From Erythrobacter litoralis (GTDB lineage Bacteria; Pseudomonadota; Alphaproteobacteria; Sphingomonadales; Sphingomonadaceae), in NCBI RefSeq assembly GCF_001719165.1, contig NZ_CP017057.1, positions 248,001 through 312,000 on the forward strand: a stretch of 64,000 bases of DNA, written 5' to 3'. Shown here piece after piece: positions 26,273 through 34,701 of this stretch (within the stretch, counting starts at the first letter, position 1; the number at the start of each line of letters is the position of its first letter). Position numbers and translations under genes: made by a program. The notes below the pieces were generated by a model. The model saw only the letters and a list, made by a program, of their open reading frames with translations. It had not been told where the DNA came from and searched no databases.

Positions 26273-27414
26273 GCGACAGCGCTCTGACCGTCCGCCTCGC
26301 TCCATCGGTTGGCGATTTCGATGCAGCCGAATGGAATGCGCTCGGAGGCGAGCGCAACCCTTTTGTAAGCCACGAATTTCTCTCCGCCATGGAAGATTCG
26401 GGCAGCGTCGGTGAAGGGACAGGTTGGGATCCCGCTCCGATCGTGGTGACCGATACGCAGGGCCGCCTTCGCGCTGCCTTGCCAAGCTACGCCAAGGGTC
26501 ACAGCCAGGGTGAATACGTCTTCGATCACAGCTGGGCCGATGCCTGGCACCGCGCGGGCGGCCGATATTATCCGAAGCTCCAGATCGCCGCGCCCTTCAC
26601 TCCGGCAAGCGGTCCGCGCCTGCTTTTGTCGGACCCCGCCCTGGCAGGGCACCTGCTCAAGGGGGCCGAAACCGTCTGCCAGCAGAACGGTCTGTCCTCA
26701 GCCCATGCGACCTTCATCGAGGAGGAGCAGGTAGCGCTGTTCGAGAATGCGGGCTGGCTGATCCGCAATGACATCCAGTTCCACTGGCTCAACCGCAACT
26801 ACGAGAGGTTCGACGACTTTCTCGCGGAACTTGCCTCGCGCAAGCGCAAGAACCTGCGCAAGGAGCGCGCCGCAGCTCAGGAGGGCCTGAGGATCGAGCG
26901 GCTATGCGGCGACGACATCAAGCCGCATCACTGGGATGCGTTCTGGATTTTCTACCAGGACACCGGCGCGCGCAAATGGGGCACGCCCTACCTGGCGCGT
27001 GCGGCTTTCGATCTGCTGGGCGAGCGGATGGGCGAGAAGATCGTCCTCATTCTCGCCTTCGACCGTGACGAGCCGGTTGCGGGCGCGCTCAATTTCATCG
27101 GCCGCGATGCGCTCTACGGGCGTTATTGGGGATGCACGCGGGACATCAGGTTCCTGCATTTCGAGCTGTGCTATTATCAGGCGATCGACATCGCCATCGA
27201 ACTCGGCCTGCCCCGGGTCGAAGCCGGCGCGCAGGGCGGGCACAAGCTGGCACGCGGCTACGAACCGGTGAAAACGTGGTCGGCGCACTGGATCGCCGAT
27301 CCGGGTTTCCGGGCAGCCGTCGCCGACTTTCTTAAACGCGAGCGGGAGGGCGTGGCCAGCGACCAGCTCTTCCTCGGCGACCGTACGCCATTCAGGAAGG
27401 CGGACGGAAGCTGA
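26269..27414 (+). CDS. GNAT-superfamily protein (DUF482, peptidogalycan biosynthesis-like)
   Basis: The 381-residue product is of the DUF482 / FemX-like type. It has NPFVSHEFLSAMEDSGSVGE near the N-terminus, EYVFDHSWADAWHRAGGRYY, and SRKRKNLRKERAAA. The C-terminal GNAT lobe has RYWGCTRDIRFLHFELCYYQ and EAGAQGGHKLARGYEP. Members are annotated as peptidogalycan or N-acyltransferase proteins; the true reaction is not established. It ends the coupled five-gene operon that starts at the DUF3572 gene. Confidence 0.85.
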   Translation: MSDSALTVRLAPSVGDFDAAEWNALGGERNPFVSHEFLSAMEDSGSVGEGTGWDPAPIVVTDTQGRLRAALPSYAKGHSQGEYVFDHSWADAWHRAGGRYYPKLQIAAPFTPASGPRLLLSDPALAGHLLKGAETVCQQNGLSSAHATFIEEEQVALFENAGWLIRNDIQFHWLNRNYERFDDFLAELASRKRKNLRKERAAAQEGLRIERLCGDDIKPHHWDAFWIFYQDTGARKWGTPYLARAAFDLLGERMGEKIVLILAFDRDEPVAGALNFIGRDALYGRYWGCTRDIRFLHFELCYYQAIDIAIELGLPRVEAGAQGGHKLARGYEPVKTWSAHWIADPGFRAAVADFLKREREGVASDQLFLGDRTPFRKADGS

Positions 27415-27418
27415 CCCC

Positions 27419-27748
27419 TCAGGCGGCGCGGGCGCGTTCTTGGGCCAGCCACTGACGGGCCCGGCGCTGCGCCTCGGCGATTTCGCGGGCCGTCATCTCT
27501 TCGGATATGTCAGCTCGGCTCCAGGCGGCTTCCTCGTGTCCGCGCGCGGCGGCGAGGTTGAACCATTTGTGTGCTTCCACCATGTCCGACTGAGCGCCGC
27601 TGCTCGCGGTCGAATAGGCAACGCCCAGATCGAACAGCGCGGCGATATCGCCTTGCGAAGCCGCCGCGAGACGCTCTGCGAGGGCGAGATCGTGGTCGCC
27701 CGTTTCGGCCGGTTGGCAATCGGCCCCCTTCATCGACGTGAGTTGCAT
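27419..27748 (-). CDS. Sel1-repeat-like small protein
   Basis: The 109-residue product has one clear Sel1/TPR-like repeat: GDIAALFDLGVAYSTASSGA followed by DMVEAHKWFNLAAARGHEEA. A charged helical C-terminus (AQRRARQWLAQERARA) follows. Such repeats mediate protein contacts. No signal peptide is present. The gene is convergent with the GNAT-like gene, leaving 4 bp between the stops. Confidence 0.75.
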   Translation of the reverse strand: MQLTSMKGADCQPAETGDHDLALAERLAAASQGDIAALFDLGVAYSTASSGAQSDMVEAHKWFNLAAARGHEEAAWSRADISEEMTAREIAEAQRRARQWLAQERARAA

Positions 27749-28056
27749 TCTTCACTCCCCGTTACTCGCGAAACCGACCCCCTTGCGGCTCGCTTGGACA
27801 TGAGAAGTCACGGATCGTGGTCAATAACTGGTTAACGCAGGCGCAGTTTTCGCGAAATTCCGCCGGACAATATATTCGCAAGCGCCGACCCCGGGGTCGA
27901 GTGACTTGCCGGGAAGCGATTCGGCTTGTGCCTCAAACAGCGCTTCCCTATAGGCGCGGCGAGGCTAAGGCCGGCCGGAACGTCTGAGGCCCGCAACGCT
28001 GTCGGGGCCTCCAGACGGGTCGGCGCTGCAGGAACTCGCGGGGACAAGAGCATCAC
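27749..28056. other. Intergenic region before dksA
   Basis: These 308 bases carry no gene. They must hold the divergent promoters for the Sel1-like gene and dksA. A perfect 14-bp palindrome CGACCCCGGGGTCG lies near 27887-27900. A hairpin with arms GAGGCCC and GGGGCCTC lies about 45-70 bp before the dksA start. Neither has a T tract. No known riboswitch was recognised. Confidence 0.5.
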
Positions 28057-28515
28057 ATGGGATCGCCTACGTCGGACGACATCGACATTCTCGAAAAGGC
28101 CAAGCGTATGCTTGAGCCCGACTATGTCCCGAGCGAAGACGAAGAATACATGAATGAACGGCACCGGGCCTATTTCCGGATGCTGCTCATCGAATGGAAA
28201 CGGTCGATCCACAGCGCTGCCGGGCAGACCTTGCAATCGCTCCAGGACGGCCCGATCCGCGAGGCCGACCTCAACGATCGCGCCTCGAGCGAGACCGATT
28301 GGGGGATCGAATTGCGCACGCGGGATCGCCAGCGCAAGCTCATCGCCAAAATCGATTCCGCGCTGCGCCGTCTCGACGAAGGCGAATACGGCTATTGCGA
28401 AGTCACCGGCGATCCGATCGGTCTCAAGCGGCTTATCGCGCGGCCAGTGGCGACTATGACGGTCGAGGCCCAGGAGGCCCATGAACGGCGCGAAAAGGTG
28501 TCGCGCGACGACTGA
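28057..28515 (+). CDS. dksA: RNA polymerase-binding transcription factor DksA
   Basis: DksA binds the RNA polymerase secondary channel and acts with ppGpp. The 152-residue product has the coiled-coil domain with the tip D74-R-A76 (LNDRASSETDWGIELRTRDR) and the globular end EYGYCEVTGDPIGLKRL. Only one of the four usual zinc cysteines is present (C114); the other positions are T117, T135 and A138. It therefore belongs to the cysteine-poor DksA type. The ATG is preceded by a GGGGACAAGAGC leader. Confidence 0.93.
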   Translation: MGSPTSDDIDILEKAKRMLEPDYVPSEDEEYMNERHRAYFRMLLIEWKRSIHSAAGQTLQSLQDGPIREADLNDRASSETDWGIELRTRDRQRKLIAKIDSALRRLDEGEYGYCEVTGDPIGLKRLIARPVATMTVEAQEAHERREKVSRDD

Positions 28516-28627
28516 GTTTCATCTCTTTGCAGGCACACGTTCCAGTCTGGGACATGGCCTGTGTGTCCGCCGGAGCGAAGCCGCTCGTTAAGATTCTGTT
28601 AACCGCGTCGGCATACCTCCGGTTTGC

Positions 28628-28708
28628 GAGCCGGAGTGGGCCGGCTCGTGGCCCCGGCCCTTTACTGGCGGGGCCAGTTCGAACCAGTCACGGGCCCTTG
28701 AACGGGCC
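28628..28708 (+). other. Three consecutive GC-rich hairpins in the leader of a PilZ gene
   Basis: In the 211-bp gap between dksA and the PilZ gene lie three inverted repeats in a row: GAGCCGG/CCGGCTC (28628-28647), TGGCCCC/GGGGCCA (28649-28676) and GGCCC/GGGCC (28693-28708). None is followed by a T run, so they are not standard terminators. They end 18 bp before the PilZ ATG and next to its GGGGGAGG ribosome site, so they could structure the mRNA leader. Confidence 0.45.
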
Positions 28709-28726
28709 GGGGGAGGCGAACCGATC

Positions 28727-29101
28727 ATGGCCGGTGTCGATACGCGCAGCGTTGCTCGCGACAGCCTGTTCCTGCTTGCGGATCTCAAGCTGGAGGACAG
28801 CGAGAAGACGCATCGCGTGCGCGTGCGAAACTTGTCGGATGGCGGCATGATGGGCGAGGGAAGCCCGCGCGTTCAGCGCGGCAGCCGCGTCCGGATCGAT
28901 CTGCGCAATATCGGCGAAATCGGCGGAAGCGTGGCTTGGGTTCAGGACGATCGTTTCGGAGTCGCCTTCGACGAGCAAATCGATTCGCAGCGCGCCCGGC
29001 GCCCTGCCAAGACCGATGGCACCGGCCCCGAAGAGGCTTACACCTCATACGCACATCGAGCGCCGCGCCTGCCCGACCCCGGTACCCTGCGCAAGGTTTG
29101 A
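28727..29101 (+). CDS. PilZ-domain protein
   Basis: The 124-residue product is a single PilZ-like beta-barrel. It has ARDSLFLLADLKLEDSEK, the D/N-x-S-x-x-G motif in VRVRNLSDGGMMGEG, SRVRIDLRNIGEIGGSVAWV and the closing strand DRFGVAFDEQI. The upstream RxxxR motif is degenerate, so c-di-GMP binding is uncertain. The start ATG 28727 has GGGGGAGG 10 bp upstream. It is not next to other motility genes; the flagellar island is 15 kb away. Confidence 0.85.
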   Translation: MAGVDTRSVARDSLFLLADLKLEDSEKTHRVRVRNLSDGGMMGEGSPRVQRGSRVRIDLRNIGEIGGSVAWVQDDRFGVAFDEQIDSQRARRPAKTDGTGPEEAYTSYAHRAPRLPDPGTLRKV

Positions 29102-29179
29102 CGAAAAGCGCCCTTCGGCTTTGACCGGGGGCCAATTGGGCGCTGGAACCGAGTGGGCAGGGTGCTAACACCTCGCCCG

Positions 29180-30649
29180 ATGCGATTCCTCCTCTGCCTC
29201 TCGCTTTCGCTTGCCACGCTCGCCTGCGGGCCGGCACGCGACACCGGCCCTATCGACGTCGCCATCATCGGTAACGGCGAGGAGCTGTTCGACGAGGGCG
29301 TTCGCCTCTCCCCGGCGGCGCAGCATCTGCGGGCCGCCACTGCCGAGGGCCTCGTCTCGCTCGATTCGACGGGGCAGGTGATTCCGGCAATCGCCGAACG
29401 CTGGATCGTCACCGACGATGGCTTAAGCTACATCTTCCGCCTGCGGGATTCGAACTGGCCCGACGGGGACCCGATCACCGCCGCCGATATTCGTCGCATC
29501 CTGCGCAATCGCCTGCGCGAGCTCGAAGGAACGTCGCTTGGTCTCGATCTTGCCAAGATCACCGATGTGAGAGCGATGACCGGGCGCGTTATCGAACTGC
29601 GCCTGTCGAGCCCCATGCCCGAATTCCTGCGCCTGCTGGCCCAGCCCGAGCTCGGTCTTGTCAGGGCGGGGAGCGGGACCGGCCCGATGATCATGTCGCG
29701 CGACGAGGACGAAGCGCTCGTCCGGTTGAGCGCGCTTCCGCCGGAGGATCGCGGGCTGCCGGCGCGCGAAAATTGGGAGGACTTCGCTCGGCCCCTTACC
29801 CTGCGTGCATTGTCGGCGGAGGCTGCAGTCGAAGCGTTCTCGGCCGGCGAGGTCGACCTCGTTCTCAATGGCAAGCTCACGACCTTCCCGCTGGCCGAAC
29901 TTGGCCCGCTTTCGCGCGGGACGATCCAGGTCGACCCGGCGCTCGGCCTGTTCGGTCTGCTCGTGCTATCCGATACCGGCCTGCTGGCCGAACCGGAGCG
30001 GCGGGAAGCGCTGTCGATGGCGCTCGACCGCGCGGCGCTTATTCAGCCTTTCGGCCTTGGCGGATGGCAGCCAACCGAATGGATCGTGCCGCCTTCTTTG
30101 TTCGAGGCACCTGCGCCCTATCCGGCGAGTCGCTGGCCCGACCTCGATACGGAGCAGCGTCGCCGGATCGCTGCCGCCCGGATCGCCGAGTGGGCGGCCG
30201 AGACCGGCGAGGAACCGGTTCTTCGCATCGACCTGCCGCCTGGCCCGGGCAGCGCGCTTCTGCTGCGGGCGATCGGGCGGGCCTGGGAAGCGATCGGGAT
30301 AAGGACGGTGCGTGCCGCACCAGGAGAGGAGGCCGATCTTCAACTCCGCGACCGGCTGGCGCGTTACTCGTCGCCGCGCTGGTTCCTCAACCAGTTCAAT
30401 TGCGAGCTCGATCTCGGCCTTTGCGTATCCGAGGCGGACGAGCTGGTCCGGCAGGCGCTCGCGCTGCGCGATCCTGCCGAAAAGCGCCAGCGCCTGGTCG
30501 AGGCGCATCAGGCATTGGTCGATGCCGAGATATTCATCCCGCTCGGGCCACCGGTGCGATGGTCGCTCGTGCGGGGCGCGGTCGGACCCTACACGGCGAA
30601 CCAATGGGGGCTGCACCCCTTGTTCCCGTTGACGCAGTCCACCACATAA
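29180..30649 (+). CDS. Family 5 extracellular solute-binding lipoprotein
   Basis: The 489-residue product has a lipoprotein signal (RFLLCLSLSLATLAC, lipobox LATLAC) and the dipeptide/oligopeptide-binding (SBP family 5) fold: EGLVSLDSTGQVIPAIAERW, GLSYIFRLRDSNWPDGDPIT and RREALSMALDRAALI. No ABC permease or ATPase gene is next to it, so it is either an orphan binding protein or works with a distant transporter. The start at 29180 is set by the lipoprotein signal. The DUF4112 gene follows after 5 bp. Confidence 0.87.
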   Translation: MRFLLCLSLSLATLACGPARDTGPIDVAIIGNGEELFDEGVRLSPAAQHLRAATAEGLVSLDSTGQVIPAIAERWIVTDDGLSYIFRLRDSNWPDGDPITAADIRRILRNRLRELEGTSLGLDLAKITDVRAMTGRVIELRLSSPMPEFLRLLAQPELGLVRAGSGTGPMIMSRDEDEALVRLSALPPEDRGLPARENWEDFARPLTLRALSAEAAVEAFSAGEVDLVLNGKLTTFPLAELGPLSRGTIQVDPALGLFGLLVLSDTGLLAEPERREALSMALDRAALIQPFGLGGWQPTEWIVPPSLFEAPAPYPASRWPDLDTEQRRRIAAARIAEWAAETGEEPVLRIDLPPGPGSALLLRAIGRAWEAIGIRTVRAAPGEEADLQLRDRLARYSSPRWFLNQFNCELDLGLCVSEADELVRQALALRDPAEKRQRLVEAHQALVDAEIFIPLGPPVRWSLVRGAVGPYTANQWGLHPLFPLTQSTT

Positions 30650-30654
30650 GATCC

Positions 30655-31083
30655 ATGGAAAACAACCCGTACGAGACGATGAAAGCCCGTCCGATGGCTA
30701 TGTCCCTGCCGACCGGGACCGATCCCGCTTCGATCCGCCAGCGCGTCGAAGCGCTTGAATTCCTGCTTGAACGCAGCCTTCGCATTCCCGGCGTGAAAGT
30801 GCCGATCGGGCTCGACGGCCTGATCGGCCTCGTGCCCATTCTCGGCGACATCATTACGACCGCGCTCGGCGCCTATATCGTTTGGGAGGCGCGCAATCTC
30901 GGCCTGTCGAAGTGGCAGCTCACCCGGATGGGCGCCAATGTCGCGTTCGACGCGATGCTCGGCATCGTACCGCTTGTCGGCGATGCGGCGGACTTCTTCT
31001 TCCGGTCGAACACGCGCAACTTAAAGATCCTGCGCAAGCATCTCGACAAGCATCATCCCGAAACCCGCGTGATCGAGGGCTAG
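30655..31083 (+). CDS. DUF4112 family membrane protein
   Basis: The 142-residue product matches the DUF4112 pattern: ALEFLLERSLRIPGVKVPIG, GLDGLIGLVPILGDIITTAL, and the repeated feature LGIVPLVGDAADFFFRSNTR. Two hydrophobic hairpins each hold a P-x-x-G-D motif, suggesting membrane insertion. Function is unknown. Its position 5 bp after the lipoprotein gene suggests they share a transcript. Confidence 0.85.
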   Translation: MENNPYETMKARPMAMSLPTGTDPASIRQRVEALEFLLERSLRIPGVKVPIGLDGLIGLVPILGDIITTALGAYIVWEARNLGLSKWQLTRMGANVAFDAMLGIVPLVGDAADFFFRSNTRNLKILRKHLDKHHPETRVIEG

Positions 31084-31119
31084 TTTCCTCGCCCGCGCCC
31101 TTGCGATAGGGGCAGGGAC

Positions 31120-31911
31120 ATGAGCCGTGACGTCACCTATTCGAGCTATCTCGATCTCGACCGCATTCTCGCTGCGCAGCATCCCGCTTCGGACGCGCAT
31201 GACGAGATGCTGTTCATCATCGTTCACCAGGCGAGCGAGCTCTGGCTGAAGCTGTGCCTGCACGAACTGACCGAGGCGCGCGAACGGATCGAGGCCGACG
31301 AATTGCGGCCGGCCTTCAAGATGCTCGCGCGCGTCGCGCGCGCGCAGCAGCAGCTCATCCAGAGCTGGGACGTGCTCAGCACCATGACTCCGCACGACTA
31401 TTCGCGCATCCGCCCGCATCTGGCCTCTTCCAGCGGGTTCCAGTCGGCGCAGTATCGAATGATGGAATTCATGCTCGGCGGGCGCGATGCTAAGCATGTC
31501 CGGCTGCATCGCGGCAATGAGGACTGGGCGGAGCGGCTGGAAGCCGAGACCCGGCGGGCGAGCCTCTACGATGCCGCCGTCCAGCTACTGGCCCGGCGCG
31601 GATTCGCGATCGACCCCACGGTGCTGGAGCGAGAAGTCGGTGCGGAATGGAAACACGACCAAAGCGTCGAGGCGGCCTGGGCGGAAATCTACCGCGACCC
31701 GCTTGCCGCATGGGACCTTTACGAACTGGCCGAAAAGCTGGTCGATCTCGAATACCATTTCCAGCGATGGCGCTTTGGCCATTTGAAAACGGTCGAGCGG
31801 GTCATCGGCTTCAAGCGCGGGACCGGAGGAACCCCGGGCGTGCCCTATCTGGAGGGCGTGCTGAAGCAGGCCTTCTTCCCCGAATTGCTGAGTGTGAGGA
31901 CCGCGATATGA
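31120..31911 (+). CDS. kynA: Tryptophan 2,3-dioxygenase
   Basis: This heme enzyme opens the indole ring of L-tryptophan to give N-formylkynurenine. The 263-residue protein has the signature MLFIIVHQASELWLKLCLHE with the active-site His, SSGFQSAQYRMMEFMLG, and the C-terminal heme-side block LEYHFQRWRFGHLKTVERVI and GFKRGTGGTPGVPYL. All expected residues appear intact. It is the first gene of a three-gene coupled operon. Confidence 0.96.
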   Translation: MSRDVTYSSYLDLDRILAAQHPASDAHDEMLFIIVHQASELWLKLCLHELTEARERIEADELRPAFKMLARVARAQQQLIQSWDVLSTMTPHDYSRIRPHLASSSGFQSAQYRMMEFMLGGRDAKHVRLHRGNEDWAERLEAETRRASLYDAAVQLLARRGFAIDPTVLEREVGAEWKHDQSVEAAWAEIYRDPLAAWDLYELAEKLVDLEYHFQRWRFGHLKTVERVIGFKRGTGGTPGVPYLEGVLKQAFFPELLSVRTAI

Positions 31912-32534
31912 CCCGCCGCATCCGCGACATCTCGCAGCGCCTCCATCCGGGCCTGCCGGTCTGGCCCGGCGACACGCCGTTCACCCAGTCGCGCACCTGG
32001 CAGATGGAACAGGGCTCGCCTGTCAACGTGTCCGCGCTCACCCTCTCCACCCATTCGGGCGCACATGCCGATGCTCCGCTGCATTATTCCGCCGACGCGC
32101 CGGACATCGCATCTGTCCATCTCGCTCCCTATCTCGGCGAGTGCCTGGTCGTCGATGTGCGCGGTTCCGGGCCGCTGGTCGGGGTGGGCGACCTTCCGCC
32201 TCTCGATGGTGCCCGGCGTGTCCTCCTGCGGACCTTCGTCGCATTTCCGCATGAGGCATGGGTCGGCGAAACCACCGCCATCGCGGCCCAGACGATCGAA
32301 TGGCTTGCGGGGGAGGGCGTGAAGCTGGTCGGGATCGACGGACCGTCGATCGATCCGCAGGATTCGAAGGACATGCTGGCCCACAAGGCGGTTCTGAAAC
32401 ACGACATACGCGTGCTCGAGGGGCTGGTGCTCGATCACGTAGAACCGGGCCGTTACGAACTCATCGCCCTGCCGCTGCCGATCGCGGGGGGCGATGCGTC
32501 GCCCGTGCGCGCAGTTCTGAGGGACCTCGCATGA
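31908..32534 (+). CDS. kynB: Kynurenine formamidase
   Basis: KynB removes the formyl group from N-formylkynurenine. The 208-residue bacterial metal-dependent cyclase-fold enzyme has the motif HSGAHADAPLHY (family H-x-G-T-H-x-D-A-P-x-H), the N-terminal LHPGLPVWPGDTPF, and GVKLVGIDGPSIDPQDSKDM. Start and stop overlap kynA and kynU by 4 bp each, which fits strict co-expression. Confidence 0.95.
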   Translation: MTRRIRDISQRLHPGLPVWPGDTPFTQSRTWQMEQGSPVNVSALTLSTHSGAHADAPLHYSADAPDIASVHLAPYLGECLVVDVRGSGPLVGVGDLPPLDGARRVLLRTFVAFPHEAWVGETTAIAAQTIEWLAGEGVKLVGIDGPSIDPQDSKDMLAHKAVLKHDIRVLEGLVLDHVEPGRYELIALPLPIAGGDASPVRAVLRDLA

Positions 32535-33754
32535 GCCTCGCCGAGCGCACCCGGGAGCTGGATGCGGCCGATCCGCTCGCGCCCTTCATCGATCGCTTCG
32601 ACCTGCCCGAGCGCGTGATCTATCTCGACGGCAATTCGCTCGGAGCCCTGCCGCGCGCCACCATGCCGGCGATGGAGCGGGCGGTGCGCGAGGAATGGGG
32701 CAAAGGGCTCATTCGCAGCTGGAACGACGCGGGATGGTTCGATATGGCGCAGCGGATCGGAGGCAAGATCGCTCCCCTGATCGGGGCCGCGCCGAGCGAG
32801 GTGATCGCCTGCGATTCGACCAGCGTTAACCTGTTCAAGCTGATCTCAGCCGCTCTCGACATGAGGCCGGGGCGCAAGGTGGTGCTGTCCGAACCAGGCA
32901 ATTTTCCGACCGATCTCTACATGGTCGCAGGCCTCGAACGGCAGGGGCTGGCGGTGCGGCGCCTTGCTTCGCGCGAGGAACTGGCCGGGACGCTCGATGA
33001 GGACGTTGCGCTGCTGATGCTGACCCACGTCCACTACAAGACCGGCGCGTTGCACGACATGCGGGCGTTGACGAAGGCGGCGCACCAGGCCGGCGCGCTG
33101 GTGCTCTGGGACCTGTCTCATTCCACGGGGGCCGTCCCGGTCGACCTCGGCGGGGTGAATGCTGATTTCGCGGTCGGCTGCGGCTACAAATACCTGTGCG
33201 GAGGTCCGGGCGCCCCGGCCTTCGCCTATGTCGCCGAGCGACACCATGCAGACCTCGCACAGCCGCTTACCGGCTGGTTCGGCCACGCCGCTCCGTTCGA
33301 CTTTTTCGACGACTACGAAGCCGCGCCGGGCGTCGAGCAATTGCTGTGCGGCACTTCGCCGGTGCTCGGCCTGACCGCGCTCGAGGTCGGGGTCGATCTG
33401 ATTGCGGAAATCGGTGTCGAGCGGCTCCATGCAAAGTCGCGCGCGCTGTCCGGGTTTTTCCTCAAAAGCCTTGCCGAAAGCGGGATCGCGCTCGATCTCG
33501 TCAGCCCTTCCGATAGCCTCGCAAGAGGCAGCCAGCTCTCCTTCCGGCACGAACAGGCATACCCGATCTGCCAGGCGCTGATCGCGCGCGGCGTGATCGG
33601 CGATTTTCGCGCGCCCGACATCCTGCGGCTCGGTTTCGCGCCGGCCTATCTGCGCTTCGCCGATATCTCGGAGGCAGCGCGGCACCTTGCAGAGGTGCTG
33701 ACCGGGGAAGAATGGCGCCGCGATGAATTCAACCGGCGCGCTGCTGTCACCTGA
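32531..33754 (+). CDS. kynU: Kynureninase
   Basis: This PLP enzyme cleaves kynurenine to anthranilate and alanine. The 407-residue product shows YLDGNSLGALP, WNDAGWFDMAQRIGGKIA, DLSHSTGAVPVDL, and the PLP Lys in GCGYKYLCGGPGAPAF. With kynA and kynB it completes the three-step tryptophan-to-anthranilate route. No anthranilate-degrading genes are nearby, so the end use is not shown here. Confidence 0.95.
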   Translation: MSLAERTRELDAADPLAPFIDRFDLPERVIYLDGNSLGALPRATMPAMERAVREEWGKGLIRSWNDAGWFDMAQRIGGKIAPLIGAAPSEVIACDSTSVNLFKLISAALDMRPGRKVVLSEPGNFPTDLYMVAGLERQGLAVRRLASREELAGTLDEDVALLMLTHVHYKTGALHDMRALTKAAHQAGALVLWDLSHSTGAVPVDLGGVNADFAVGCGYKYLCGGPGAPAFAYVAERHHADLAQPLTGWFGHAAPFDFFDDYEAAPGVEQLLCGTSPVLGLTALEVGVDLIAEIGVERLHAKSRALSGFFLKSLAESGIALDLVSPSDSLARGSQLSFRHEQAYPICQALIARGVIGDFRAPDILRLGFAPAYLRFADISEAARHLAEVLTGEEWRRDEFNRRAAVT

Positions 33755-33911
33755 ACCTTCGAGTCGCGGGTTGGTTGACGTAGTTCATCCGCCCCCAGTC
33801 GGCGCAAACGGGCAATTCGACCCGCGACGGTGCCAGCAGTCCCGGCGAAGCGCGAACCTCACGGGGCGCGAAGCTAGCGCGGCGGTGCGAAGTAGGAAAG
33901 CGGGCGGCGGT

Positions 33912-34520
33912 TCACGCCTCCAGCTCGATGTCCCAATAGAGCCAGTCGCGCCACGTCTCGTGGAGGTAGTTGGGCGGGAACAGCTTGCCGTGCTGCTGCA
34001 ATTGCCAGCTTGTCGGGCGGATCGGTTTCATGCGCACCGGCATCGCCGCCTGTTTCGGCGTACGCCCGCCCTTCTTCATGTTGCAGGGTGCGCAGGCGGT
34101 GATGATGTTCTCCCAAGTCGTCTTGCCGCCCAGACGGCGCGGGATGACATGGTCGAAGGTAAGGTGATCGCCGCTGCCGCAATACTGGCACTGGAAGCGG
34201 TCGCGCAGGAACACGTTAAAGCGGGTGAAGGCGGGAAACTCGCTCTGCTTCACGTATTGGCGCAGCGCGATCACGCTCGGGATCTTCATGTCGAGGCTGG
34301 GCGAGTGAACTTCGCGATCATAGCTCGCGACGATATCGACCCGGTCGAGGAACACCGCCTTGATCGCGGTCTGCCAAGGCCACACGCTGAGCGGGTAGTA
34401 GGAAAGGGGGGTGTAGTCCGCGTTGAGCACGAGCGCGGGGCACGCCGACAGGTTGCGCGTCGGGTCATCGCCGCTGCTCCGGAAACGAGCAGCTCCTTCG
34501 ATCAGTTCGGCCTTGAACAC
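33912..34520 (-). CDS. HNH endonuclease
   Basis: The 202-residue product has an N-terminal domain (ALVLNADYTPLSYYPLSVWP) common in this HNH subfamily. The HNH core follows: CQYCGSGDHLTFDHVIPRRL, then a WENIITACAPCNMKKGGRTP zinc half-site, giving C-x2-C ... DH ... N ... C-x2-C. It is a housekeeping-type HNH protein found widely in bacteria, not a homing enzyme. GTG 34520 is chosen because AGGGAGGA lies about 10 bp upstream; a TTG at 34562 has no such site. Confidence 0.85.
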   Translation of the reverse strand: MFKAELIEGAARFRSSGDDPTRNLSACPALVLNADYTPLSYYPLSVWPWQTAIKAVFLDRVDIVASYDREVHSPSLDMKIPSVIALRQYVKQSEFPAFTRFNVFLRDRFQCQYCGSGDHLTFDHVIPRRLGGKTTWENIITACAPCNMKKGGRTPKQAAMPVRMKPIRPTSWQLQQHGKLFPPNYLHETWRDWLYWDIELEA

Positions 34521-34591
34521 GCCAGGCGTTCCTCCCTGATTGAACGAAGCATGCCGTGGCAAGGAAAAGAGTCAATGCCGTGACAGGCGGC

Positions 34592-34629
34592 TTATCCACG
34601 GTCGCGAGCTGTCGATAGCCTGTGGATAG
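34592..34629. promoter_or_regulatory. Pair of near-consensus DnaA boxes
   Basis: TTATCCACG (34592-34600) and TGTGGATAG (34621-34629, reverse complement CTATCCACA) each differ by one base from the DnaA box TTATCCACA. They face each other with a 20-bp gap, between the divergent HNH and gluQ genes. Another TTGTGGG follows at 34631. They could bind DnaA, but two 9-mers are weak evidence. Confidence 0.35.
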
Positions 34630-34701
34630 CTTGTGGGGGACGCTCCCGCGCCGCCCGGTTCGATGGGACTCGCGGCCCGATTGTGGCAGGAGGCACATGC
34701 T

